A stretch of 16,301 bases of DNA, from NCBI GenBank assembly GCA_964477295.1, contig CAYZEZ010000088.1:1-16301 (forward strand), read 5' to 3'. Source of the DNA: CAYZEZ01 sp964477295 (lineage in GTDB: Bacteria > Bacteroidota > Bacteroidia > Bacteroidales > SM23-62). Below, piece by piece: positions 8,628-16,301 of this stretch. Both the position numbers and the translations under genes were made by a program. The notes under the pieces were generated by a model, which made no database searches, was not told the DNA's origin, and was given only the letters and a program-made list of their open reading frames with translations. Within the stretch, counting starts at the first letter, position 1. Every line of letters begins with the position of its first letter.

Positions 8628-8670
8628 GCGAGCGCATTCCCCATAGCTTGCTGCGGGGTTAGCGAGCGCA
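8628..8670. repeat. REP-like element with flanking direct repeats
   Basis: The 9-base direct repeat GCGAGCGCA occurs at 8628-8636 and 8662-8670. Between the copies lies an imperfect hairpin, CCCCATAGC (8639... arm ending at the TT centre) with GCTGCGGGG (arm ending 8658), carrying one mismatch and one G-U pair. This GC-rich, short, paired arrangement in an intergenic gap looks like a repetitive extragenic palindrome. Copy number elsewhere in the genome cannot be seen here. Confidence 0.5.
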
Positions 8671-8693
8671 ATAAAAAATATATACAAAGGATC

Positions 8694-8732
8694 GAAGATT
8701 CCTCGTCCCGAGTCCTCGGGATGAGGAGCTTC
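8694..8732. repeat. Long near-perfect palindrome, REP-like or terminator-like
   Basis: CCTCGTCCCGAG (8701-8712) and CTCGGGATGAGG (8715-8726) are complementary except for one G-U pair, separated by only two bases. GAAG (8694-8697) and CTTC (8729-8732) extend the stem outside a small internal loop. It lies downstream of the LacZ-type GH2 stop on the minus strand, but no T-run follows directly in that direction (the nearest, TTTTTT, is about 20 bases further). A mobile REP-type element that may also slow transcription or protect mRNA ends fits better than a classic terminator. Confidence 0.6.
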
Positions 8733-8797
8733 AATGTCAATGTGAACTACTCCTGTTCTGTGAGCGGATCATCAGAGATCCCATTGATTAGGAGAAT

Positions 8798-11700
8798 TTA
8801 ATCATCAGCACGCATTGGCCCGATAATAAATCCGTAACTGTATTTTTTCCCTCTCAGCCTGTATTGGTCGTGAGGCAGCATGCCCCAGCTGTTATCACCG
8901 CCAAGCCCCCTTTGCATCAAGTCCACACTCAGGTAAACCTCTTCACTGGGATGGATGTCAATATGGTGTCGCTGCTTTTTTGACGGGCCCGGGTCAAAAT
9001 CCTCTGACGGATTTTGCAATGCCGTTACACTCAACGGCTGAAGGCCTTCGATCTTAATCCCCTTACCCTTTCCATTCGTAAGTGTGAACCATCGCACATC
9101 GGTTTTATTCCCGTTTTCCTGGGGACGGATATATGGAACATATTGGTCTGCAACCATGCTGCTATAGATGCCCAGATGGGAGGAATAATTGCGGTCTGAA
9201 TAATTTTCCCAGGGCCCTCTGCCATAATATGTAAACCGGTTATATGAGCCTGGCAATACCATTGACATCCCGAAGCGCGGCATCTCCGGAAGGTCTTCTT
9301 TACCAGCTTCAAATGAAAATTCAATTTGTATCCTGCCCCCGGAGATAACCGAATAGGTAGTTGTACAGTATGAATCAACATCTTTTAAATAGGTTGTTGT
9401 AATCATCCTGACTGCCTGGTCTTCTTTTTCAATGGTAACGTCTTTCACCGATTTATTTCTGCCGGCTTCCCTCCAAACATTTGAGATGACCTGCATATTA
9501 TTCCCGAAGTCATTATCAACTGGAGCCCTCCAGAAATTGGGTTGCGGGGACCACCTCATAAAACTGCCTTTATAACGATATCCGGCTATCTCGCCTCTTC
9601 TTTTATCAAAACGAATACTAAAATCAGTCCCCTTAACCGTAAGCTGGCGGTCATCCTCCTCAATCTCCGGTTTTTCTGAAACAGGAGCAGTTTCCCGGAC
9701 CGAAAACCATGATCCCGGATCGAACTCAAATTGTTCCCTGGCAATTTCATATCCTTCCGGGACAAGGTCCGTGCCCTTATTAGTATACGCATAAACATTA
9801 AGCAGATATTCCTTTCCCTCTGCAGGCTCTATGCCAGGCAGCGGTAAGGTTGCCCGTACTGATTCGCCAGGCAGGGCCCCGGCATTAAACCGTTCTGTTG
9901 CCACCAGGTTTCCGTTTAACAACAATTCCCACCTGAAATCGAAATTATCCAGGGCTGTAAACGAGTAATTGTTTGTAATTAACAGGGTTCCTTTTTTTAG
10001 ATCCGGTTCAGTAAAATGGATATTCTGATATACTTTTTTAACTTCGTACAAGCCAGGATGCGGGGTACGATCGGGAAACACGAGCCCGTTCAGGCAAAAA
10101 TCCCCATCATTATGCAAGTGACCGCTGCCAAAATCTCCGCCATATCCCCAGTAGTCCTCGCCATTTTCATTCCTTGCAAGCAATCCCTGGTCCACCCAGT
10201 CCCAGATGAATCCGCCCTGCATATTTGGCGAGTTATAGATAATATCCCAGTATTCCTTAAAATTACCGTTGCTGTTACCCATGGCGTGAGAGTACTCACA
10301 CATGATATACGGACGGGTTACTTCCTCCCGCTGTGCATATTCGGTCATGTGGCCGATGGATGGATACATGGGACATACGATGTCGGTATTTTCTCTTTGC
10401 CCGGCCTGTTCAAACTGCACCAACCGTGTTTTATCCCGGTTTTTTATCCATTCATAGGCCTTGAAAAAGACCGGGCCGTTCCCGCATTCATTTCCCATAC
10501 TCCAGATAATGACACAGGGATGATTCTTATCTCTTTCCACAAGCCTTTTTATCCTGTCCATATGGGCAGCCTCCCATTGGGGAAGGTATGCAGGATGCCT
10601 GTCGTGGTTAAACCTTGCCTGCCATTCGGCACCCATTCCATGTGTTTCAATATTAGCTTCATCGACCACATACATGCCGTACTCATCACATAACTCGTAA
10701 AAGGCTGTCGATTGGGGATAATGGCTGGTTCGGATAGCATTAACATTGAACTGTTTCATGACCATCAGGTCTTTTTTAATGGTCTCCCGGGGTACATAAT
10801 GTCCCGTTTTTTCATGGTGTTCGTGCAGGTTGACACCCTTTATCATGATCCTCCTGCCATTCACCAGCAACTGGCCATCCTTTAATTCAACGGTCCGAAA
10901 TCCCGTATGCGTACTGGTAGCTTCAATAATTCTACCGTTAATATCCTTCAGTGTAATGAGGACGCTGTAGAGGTATGGCGTCTCAGCACTCCATAATTCG
11001 GGTTTTTTTACATTATCGATCGTATAAACAGCCATTTTATCGCCTGGCGGGATGACCAGGTCACGTGAAGTTTCGGATACCTTTTTCCCGATACGATCCA
11101 GGAGAGTGACACATACCTTTCGCTTCAATGGTTGAGCCTGGTAATTTTTTACCGTGATCTCTGTTTCGATCCTCCCGTTTTTATATTTCTGGTCAAGGCC
11201 TGCCTTTACAAAAAAATCGAATATGCGGGTGCCGGCCGTTGAGTAAAGGAACACATCACGATCAATACCGCTTAACCGCCAGAAATCCTGGTCCTCCAGG
11301 TAGCTTCCGTCAGTCCACCTGTAAACTTCTACAGCCAGGATATTCCGGCCCGGCTTAATGTAATCAGTAATATCGAATTCCACCGGCGATTTGGTAACCT
11401 GGCTGTATCCCACTTTCCGGCTGTTTATCCAGACATACATGCCAGAAGTTCCTGCGTTGAAATGCAAAAACACCCGGCGGCCATCCCAGCCTGATGGTAA
11501 TTCAAAAGTTCTTCGGTATGAGCCCACAGGATTATTATCATGGGGGATATTGGGCGGATCAGCAGGGTAGGGGTATCTGACATTTGTATAGATTGGGATG
11601 CCATACCCTTCCAGTTCCCAGTTCGCCGGTACTTTTATATCATCCCATTGAGAAACATCGTAATCCTTTTCATAAAAATCCACAGGTCTTTGATCCGGAT

Positions 11701-11926
11701 CCGGTGCCCAGTGGAATTTCCATGTGCCGCTCAGGTTTAAGTAATATGGCGATTCCCCGTAATTATTCAGAAGGGCGGATTCTTCAGAAGCAAAAGGAAT
11801 ACCGGTTGATCTTGGCTCTTCTTTGTTTATCCCGAATATTTCAGGATTCTCCCAATCAGGCGATTGAGGAAATGATGGAGCAGATAATAATATTCCACAA
11901 ATAATGACCAGGAATTTATTTTTCAT
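8798..11926 (-). CDS. GH2 beta-galactosidase, LacZ-type
   Basis: I chose ATG 11926-11924 (1042 residues), because it puts Met directly before a compact signal peptide (MKNKFLVIICG... to about residue 21). An upstream in-frame ATG at 11962 would add 12 residues. The length matches E. coli LacZ (1023 plus signal). Domains, numbered from the chosen start: GH2 sugar-binding domain about 60-230, GH2 Ig-like domain about 235-345, TIM barrel about 350-640, a domain-4 type sandwich about 655-740, and a Bgal_small_N domain from about 765 to the end. The acid/base is E480 in WSMGNECGNG and the nucleophile E544 in MCEYSHAMGNSNG; supporting motifs are NLHEHH and RTSHYPQS. It hydrolyses terminal beta-galactosides or a related beta-linked sugar. 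With a signal peptide but no T9SS tail or lipobox it should act in the periplasm on imported oligosaccharides. It lies 68 bases downstream of the other GH2 and is probably in the same transcript. Beta-galactosidase specificity is inferred from family. Confidence 0.93.
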   Translation of the reverse strand: MKNKFLVIICGILLSAPSFPQSPDWENPEIFGINKEEPRSTGIPFASEESALLNNYGESPYYLNLSGTWKFHWAPDPDQRPVDFYEKDYDVSQWDDIKVPANWELEGYGIPIYTNVRYPYPADPPNIPHDNNPVGSYRRTFELPSGWDGRRVFLHFNAGTSGMYVWINSRKVGYSQVTKSPVEFDITDYIKPGRNILAVEVYRWTDGSYLEDQDFWRLSGIDRDVFLYSTAGTRIFDFFVKAGLDQKYKNGRIETEITVKNYQAQPLKRKVCVTLLDRIGKKVSETSRDLVIPPGDKMAVYTIDNVKKPELWSAETPYLYSVLITLKDINGRIIEATSTHTGFRTVELKDGQLLVNGRRIMIKGVNLHEHHEKTGHYVPRETIKKDLMVMKQFNVNAIRTSHYPQSTAFYELCDEYGMYVVDEANIETHGMGAEWQARFNHDRHPAYLPQWEAAHMDRIKRLVERDKNHPCVIIWSMGNECGNGPVFFKAYEWIKNRDKTRLVQFEQAGQRENTDIVCPMYPSIGHMTEYAQREEVTRPYIMCEYSHAMGNSNGNFKEYWDIIYNSPNMQGGFIWDWVDQGLLARNENGEDYWGYGGDFGSGHLHNDGDFCLNGLVFPDRTPHPGLYEVKKVYQNIHFTEPDLKKGTLLITNNYSFTALDNFDFRWELLLNGNLVATERFNAGALPGESVRATLPLPGIEPAEGKEYLLNVYAYTNKGTDLVPEGYEIAREQFEFDPGSWFSVRETAPVSEKPEIEEDDRQLTVKGTDFSIRFDKRRGEIAGYRYKGSFMRWSPQPNFWRAPVDNDFGNNMQVISNVWREAGRNKSVKDVTIEKEDQAVRMITTTYLKDVDSYCTTTYSVISGGRIQIEFSFEAGKEDLPEMPRFGMSMVLPGSYNRFTYYGRGPWENYSDRNYSSHLGIYSSMVADQYVPYIRPQENGNKTDVRWFTLTNGKGKGIKIEGLQPLSVTALQNPSEDFDPGPSKKQRHHIDIHPSEEVYLSVDLMQRGLGGDNSWGMLPHDQYRLRGKKYSYGFIIGPMRADD

Positions 11927-11994
11927 TTTTGACAAATTAAATAGTTGACCTTTTCCCATCAATTCTAATGTGCTTTGAGTCAGGTCCGTTTCCG

Positions 11995-14802
11995 CTATCT
12001 CCCTGTTTTAATTATTTTTACTGTAGCCGGGTACTGATCACCTGATGCAAGTTGTATATAATAAATTCCTTCCTGCCAGTATTTTGTATTTATACTTAAT
12101 TTTTCCATTGTGCCGGAATTCTCATAAACCTTTTGCCCAACAGCATTATAAATGGAAAGGGAATAATCTTCTGTCATCCCGGTCCTGAGGAGGATGTTAA
12201 GAAGGTCAGTGGCAGGATTTGGAAAGATAAGGATGTTTTCAGCACCAGGGCGGTGAAAATTGTCTGCCTGAACCACTGCAGATGTATCTTTCGGTAATGG
12301 AGATATATGGATCAGGTTAATTTTGGCATTCATGGATTCCAGGCCCGGTTCTACGGTCAACCTGCCGTCCTCAACGAGGATCGTGTCTGTGCCAGTCAGC
12401 ATTGATTCTGCGGTATGCTGACCGCGGATCAACTCTATTCCCTCGGCTTCAATAACGTGATAGCTGTCGTAATAATCAGGGTCGCCGCTTGCGATGCTGA
12501 CAATATAGGAACCGCTGTCGAGGGCTATTTCCCAGTCATATGTACCATTCCTTTGCAGGTGGTTCAGTGTATTCATGAGTGGATCGTCCGTTGACTGCCT
12601 GTCGCGGGCATTATCTGTATTCAGGATATTCCATCCATAGGTATATCCATTACCACGGTCACCGTACACACTTCCGTCATCGGCCAGGTATCCTTCCGGT
12701 ACCGGGGAGGAAGCAGGCTGGAAGTTGATCTGTATTTCACCCGGGAAAAGCGTATCCCCCATTTCTTTCTGTACATGAAACCAGATGCAGGTATCATAAC
12801 AAATTACCTGGCCTTTGAACCCTGTAACATATATTTGGTTTGTGTCCCTGTCAAGCTTTGTATCCCCCCACCTGAAAACATGGTTGCCCGATTCCAGGGT
12901 GCGGTATTTTGTCTCATTCAATTCAAGGGAAACTGAATCGCAATTTGAATAAACCTTGACTTCAGCAAGTGAATCTGTCCGGTTTGAGTATCTTCTGCTG
13001 GAGATATATACAAATGGATCGCCGGACCAGTTTGCTTTGTAATAATAAAACGCATCTTTTTTCAAAGCGCGGTCGCGGCTAACCATTCCCTTGTCATTGA
13101 TACCCGGCGCTATGCCTTCAAAGCGCCCGTCGGATGCAAAATCGAAGCCGACCCAGATGGCAGAGGACCATAAAAAAGGCCTTTCTTCTATGGCTTGCCA
13201 GATTGCTTCATGCAAAATGTTCTGGTACTCTTCCGGATGAAAAAAGCTATTATGAACGGTTGTTGGCGGATCCTCCAGGTGATCGTTATAATCGGCTCCT
13301 GCACCATATTCACTCACACCTGGTAATGAGTTGGAATGACTGGAATGCATCCAGTCAGCCCAGGGGCCAAAATCATTATAGGATCCCCCGTACCATCCGA
13401 AATACTTGTTCCAGGAAATCAGATCGGGTATCCAGTGGGTTGCCCTTTCATCGTACATGGCTGCCGCAGTGGTAAGTCTTGTCGAATCCAGTTCATGCGC
13501 CAGAATGTTCAGTTCATTGACCAAAGGGGCCGGATCAGGTCCGGACTGGAAATTAATCTCATTAAATAACCCCCAGAAAAAGACAGAAGGATGGTTATAG
13601 TTCTGTTTTATCAGTTCTGCCAGCTGAGATTTAATATTGGATGTGAACAGGGTGCTTGTACTGACCCTGTTGACAAGTGGTATTTCAGTCCAGAGCACCA
13701 TTCCTGAAGTGTCGCAATAATCATAGGTGTATTCACCATGCTGGTAATGGGCAAGGCGTAAAAATGTACACCCCATCTCGTGCATCAATTCCATATCCTG
13801 CTTCCTGTCCATATCGGAAACAGCCCTGCCCTTATCATTACGGTCCTCGTGCATAGCCACTCCATGCAACGGGTAACGGCGGCCATTCAGATAAAATCCT
13901 GAGTCGGGCTCCACTGAATATTCCCGGATCCCCAGTGGCTGGCATACCTCATCTTTTAATTCCCCTTCGATCAGGATCTTAGCTTCAAGCTTATACAGGT
14001 AAGCATTATTCATTCCATTCCAGAGAATGGGATCAGTGATCACCTGCTGCTGTATTACCTCAATTACCGTATCACGGGGAAGCAGTATATCAGCATAACC
14101 GGAATCTGCTATTGCCCCATCCATGTCTCTTATGATGGCATTTAACCTTATCGTGGTATCTTTATCGTAATGATTGCCTAACAGGATCCGCGTGTTGATT
14201 TTTGCTGAAGCGGGAGAAATATTATATGGTGTGATATAAATACCCGGTGAGGCATAATCGAGCGGTGAAATAAATGTCTTTTCTGTCATGATAAGGTTCA
14301 CTTCCCTTGTTATTCCTCCAAAAAAGGTAAAGTCGCCCGACAACGGGGCTGATTCGATGGTACCTGAATTATCAACTTTTACGGCGATCGTATTATCCTG
14401 GCCGGGCCGGATAAGATCTGTTATTTCAAAAATAAAAGCTGCATAACCGCCTGTATGGGTTCCTGCGAACTCACCGTTTACGTAAACATCGGTTTTCATG
14501 TTGGCTGAGCCAAAACGGATAAATACCTGTTTGGCCGACCAGGCAGGATTAAACAGGTATTTCTTTCTGTACCAGAAGGCAGACCTGACATAATTACTGC
14601 CCCCGTCCTGGCCATCCAGGTAGTTCCATGTATGGGGCAGATCCACGCTTTCCCATGATGAATCATCAAATCCCGGTTGAATGGCAGCATTGTCCGGTGA
14701 ACTTCCGAATCTCCAGTTTTCACTCACATTGACTGTGATTCGCTGAGCCTTAAGTTCAACCAGCAAAAGAGTACAGGCCAATAGGATAAATATCTTTTTC
14801 AC
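11995..14802 (-). CDS. GH2 glycosidase with malectin-like module and T9SS tail
   Basis: The start is GTG 14802-14800: the frame reaches a stop about 21 codons upstream with no ATG, GTG or TTG, and the GTG gives an ideal signal peptide (MKKIFILLACTLLL...LKAQ, about 1-20). Residues about 25-175 form the GH2 sugar-binding domain, 180-295 the Ig-like domain and 300-600 the TIM barrel. The acid/base is E415 in FFWGLFNEINF and the nucleophile E498 in LPGVSEYGAG; HGVAMHEDRN is the usual GH2 barrel opening. Residues about 605-680 look like a DUF4982-type sandwich. Residues about 686-835 form a malectin-like carbohydrate-binding module with the motif INFQPASSPVPEGYLADDG and GNGYTYGW, which I associate with agarases and other marine-polysaccharide enzymes. 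The last 80 residues are a T9SS sorting domain (ILIFPNPATDLLNI). The protein should be extracellular or surface-bound. Activity could be exo-beta-galactosidase, beta-glucuronidase or related; the sequence does not decide this. Confidence 0.93.
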   Translation of the reverse strand: MKKIFILLACTLLLVELKAQRITVNVSENWRFGSSPDNAAIQPGFDDSSWESVDLPHTWNYLDGQDGGSNYVRSAFWYRKKYLFNPAWSAKQVFIRFGSANMKTDVYVNGEFAGTHTGGYAAFIFEITDLIRPGQDNTIAVKVDNSGTIESAPLSGDFTFFGGITREVNLIMTEKTFISPLDYASPGIYITPYNISPASAKINTRILLGNHYDKDTTIRLNAIIRDMDGAIADSGYADILLPRDTVIEVIQQQVITDPILWNGMNNAYLYKLEAKILIEGELKDEVCQPLGIREYSVEPDSGFYLNGRRYPLHGVAMHEDRNDKGRAVSDMDRKQDMELMHEMGCTFLRLAHYQHGEYTYDYCDTSGMVLWTEIPLVNRVSTSTLFTSNIKSQLAELIKQNYNHPSVFFWGLFNEINFQSGPDPAPLVNELNILAHELDSTRLTTAAAMYDERATHWIPDLISWNKYFGWYGGSYNDFGPWADWMHSSHSNSLPGVSEYGAGADYNDHLEDPPTTVHNSFFHPEEYQNILHEAIWQAIEERPFLWSSAIWVGFDFASDGRFEGIAPGINDKGMVSRDRALKKDAFYYYKANWSGDPFVYISSRRYSNRTDSLAEVKVYSNCDSVSLELNETKYRTLESGNHVFRWGDTKLDRDTNQIYVTGFKGQVICYDTCIWFHVQKEMGDTLFPGEIQINFQPASSPVPEGYLADDGSVYGDRGNGYTYGWNILNTDNARDRQSTDDPLMNTLNHLQRNGTYDWEIALDSGSYIVSIASGDPDYYDSYHVIEAEGIELIRGQHTAESMLTGTDTILVEDGRLTVEPGLESMNAKINLIHISPLPKDTSAVVQADNFHRPGAENILIFPNPATDLLNILLRTGMTEDYSLSIYNAVGQKVYENSGTMEKLSINTKYWQEGIYYIQLASGDQYPATVKIIKTGR

Positions 14803-14996
14803 TGATTCAGTCCTGTCAATAATTAATGAATTCCATCTATTGAGAATGAAAGCTACAAGGAATTAAAATCTAAATGATTCAATTATTCGACAATAACTTG
14901 ACTTTTTTCAAATAAATTAAAGTTTATTCATTCCCTGTAACAATGCATTCAAGATGAAATGGCTCCGGATGCCGGTTCCTTATAAGTCTGTTCTGT

Positions 14997-16301
14997 TTAT
15001 TTTATCAATATCAGTTTCCTGGTGAATTGCTGTACCTGGTTCTGATCCCTGATGACTATCCTGTAAAAATATATGCCGTTATTCATCGTGTTACCGGCAG
15101 AGTCAGTGCCGTTCCAGGTTACTATATGGGATCCGGCCGGCTGATGATCACTGATGAGATTAATTATTTCCTGGCCGGTGATATTGTATACAGTGAGCTC
15201 AACAAATGCTTCATCCGGCAGGATGAATTGTATATAGGTCAGCTCCGAAAACGGATTCGGATAATTTTGTACAACAATATTTTCCGGTACAGGTATATAA
15301 TCCTTTATATGCACTGTTGTATCAATATCATCCCTGCCGGGAGAACCTCCGGGCGCATAGGATTCACGCCATTGATCAGGTGTTTGCTGGTCTCCCGGCG
15401 GGTTTATTTCTGTTGGAACAAGGGAGTACCCGTAACCATCGGCAAAGCGGGGCCAGGGCAGGTCATCCCAGTAGTGGAAGGCACATATAGTATCATCAAC
15501 AGGACTTGTTAATACTATCCATTCACCTCCGTTGTCCAGCTGCCCCTGGTATTCATCATCGGGATGAAATCCGTATCTGTTTGTAAAATGTGCCGAATCT
15601 GAAGCCAGCACAATAAACTCGCCGGGAAAGAATTGTTTCTCAGCAGGGAAAGTGTATTCAATCCCGTCAACAAAGCCGGTGCCGCCAATTTCCAGCGTTG
15701 ACAGGCCGGTATTCTTTAATTCGATGAATTCATATTCCCTGTCATCAACACTATCCGAGGCTAACGGATGATAATGAACCTCTGTGATCTTAATGTATTT
15801 ATAATCTTCAGGTATTACAAAAGATTTCTTTGTCAATGCACTCCATGTCCCGTCAAGGTAGGTGCGGGCTTTGATGTGGCTGGAATGGTCAAGCCCGATT
15901 GCACTGCTGTACATCATTGCTTCAGGAGATACACTTACCTGTATCTGGTCCCTGGCTTTTAGTTCAAGAGATATCAGGAAGTCCGAACTTGATGTGCCTG
16001 CGTTGAGTCCATGAATGGCCAGCAGGTTGTTTCCTTCTTCCAGCAAATAAATGTATTCTGATATGTCAAATATTTCATCAGAAAGGGATTCGTGCTGGAG
16101 TATTGCAGCTGAGTTCCATTCCAGGACTGCCGGGGCATTGGCATCTGCCACCCTGTTACCGTTCAGATAGGCAACGAATCCATCATCATACCGGATATTC
16201 ATGATAAGTGTTTTGATCTGAATAAGGTCAGAATCGTTAAGGCTGAAAGGTATCCTGATATAGCACGAGTTTACCGGATCTACACCGTCTTCATACATAT
16301 C
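14997..16301 (-). CDS. Lamin-tail-domain protein with T9SS tail, 5' truncated by window edge
   Basis: The frame is open to the right edge, so 434 C-terminal residues are seen and the N-terminus is missing. Residues about 10-110 form a beta-sandwich with the motif RYDDGFVAYLNGNRV and a conserved EGNNLLAIHGLN, often found next to lamin-tail or CotH-kinase domains in secreted Bacteroidota proteins. Residues about 140-160 include a short IKARTYLDGTWS motif, common before lamin-tail domains. Residues about 165-320 form a lamin-tail domain (IKITEVHYHP, EFIELKNTG, PGEFIVLASD). The final 90 residues carry a T9SS/FlgD-Ig-type sorting domain (VQNYPNPFSELTYIQFILP, NNGIYFYRIV). No catalytic domain is visible. 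The missing N-terminal part could be a CotH-like kinase domain, a glycosidase or an adhesin. It is the most upstream gene of the minus-strand block; 194 bases separate it from the GH2 gene, so co-transcription is uncertain. Confidence 0.88.
   Translation of the reverse strand, partial: DMYEDGVDPVNSCYIRIPFSLNDSDLIQIKTLIMNIRYDDGFVAYLNGNRVADANAPAVLEWNSAAILQHESLSDEIFDISEYIYLLEEGNNLLAIHGLNAGTSSSDFLISLELKARDQIQVSVSPEAMMYSSAIGLDHSSHIKARTYLDGTWSALTKKSFVIPEDYKYIKITEVHYHPLASDSVDDREYEFIELKNTGLSTLEIGGTGFVDGIEYTFPAEKQFFPGEFIVLASDSAHFTNRYGFHPDDEYQGQLDNGGEWIVLTSPVDDTICAFHYWDDLPWPRFADGYGYSLVPTEINPPGDQQTPDQWRESYAPGGSPGRDDIDTTVHIKDYIPVPENIVVQNYPNPFSELTYIQFILPDEAFVELTVYNITGQEIINLISDHQPAGSHIVTWNGTDSAGNTMNNGIYFYRIVIRDQNQVQQFTRKLILIK

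Larger units (their letters stand above)
8464..8797. other. 334-base intergenic gap with REP-like elements, no gene
   Basis: This gap separates the LacZ-type GH2 stop from the GH43 start, both on the minus strand. I see no convincing coding frame; a 60-codon plus-strand frame within it has no supporting feature. It holds two palindromic or repeat elements in the half next to the GH2 gene, and an AT-rich leader in the half next to the GH43 gene. It is by far the longest gap within the minus-strand block, so the GH43-GH105 pair could be transcribed separately. Confidence 0.7.

Noticed and set aside
8619..8801. 60-codon plus-strand frame in the gap
   Set aside because: It overlaps the palindromic repeats, shows no recognisable protein feature and ends over the stop region of the GH2 gene.
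10016..10693. 225-codon open frame on the plus strand
   Set aside because: It lies fully antisense inside the catalytic region of the LacZ-type GH2, whose motifs are intact. The translation shows no domain or signal peptide pattern.
11927..11962. Upstream ATG start for the LacZ-type GH2
   Set aside because: It would place 12 extra residues before a signal peptide that begins cleanly at the second Met; the downstream ATG is preferred, though not proven.
14961..14979. Hairpin GGCTCCGG/CCGGTTCC after the lamin-tail gene
   Set aside because: The stem has a two-base internal mismatch and no T-run follows on the minus strand, so I do not call it a terminator.
15027..15512. 161-codon plus-strand frame
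   Set aside because: It is antisense to the lamin-tail/T9SS protein, whose translation gives recognisable domains throughout.

Overview
The window is a block of secreted carbohydrate-active genes from a Bacteroidota bacterium, most likely a marine or sediment Bacteroidales/Marinilabiliales-type organism. Five of the seven proteins end in a type IX secretion (T9SS) C-terminal sorting domain with a YPNP/FPNP-like opening. The start sites have AT-rich leaders without a clear Shine-Dalgarno, and one GH43 is a lipoprotein. I see no tRNA, rRNA, transposase, CRISPR array, SusC/SusD pair, sulfatase or regulator.

Layout. On the plus strand, positions 2-1078 hold the 3' end of a secreted protein with two cadherin-like beta-sandwich modules. 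A strong rho-independent terminator follows. A 1331-residue multidomain protein (1161-5156) comes next; its catalytic core is a BNR_4 beta-propeller resembling ulvan lyases of families PL24/PL25. From 5203 to the right edge every gene is on the minus strand. In transcription order these are: a truncated lamin-tail/T9SS protein (14997-16301), a GH2 with a malectin-like module and T9SS tail (11995-14802), a LacZ-type GH2 (8798-11926), a GH43 lipoprotein (7324-8463), and a GH105-Ig-CBM32-T9SS protein (5203-7248). The two blocks converge at about 5157-5202. A 334-base gap between the GH43 and the LacZ-type gene carries two REP-like palindromic elements.

How the genes may work together (inference). 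The lyase-like protein would cut a uronic-acid-containing sulfated polysaccharide, ulvan being the best guess, by beta-elimination outside the cell. The GH105 would remove the resulting 4,5-unsaturated uronic acid, also outside the cell or at its surface. The two GH2 enzymes and the GH43 would trim remaining side or backbone sugars. The LacZ-type GH2 looks periplasmic and the GH43 membrane-anchored, so digestion seems to be staged from outside to inside. The lyase plus GH105 pairing argues for ulvan, but the GH2/GH43 set with an agarase-type carbohydrate-binding module would also suit a galactan or arabinogalactan. The true substrate is therefore not settled.
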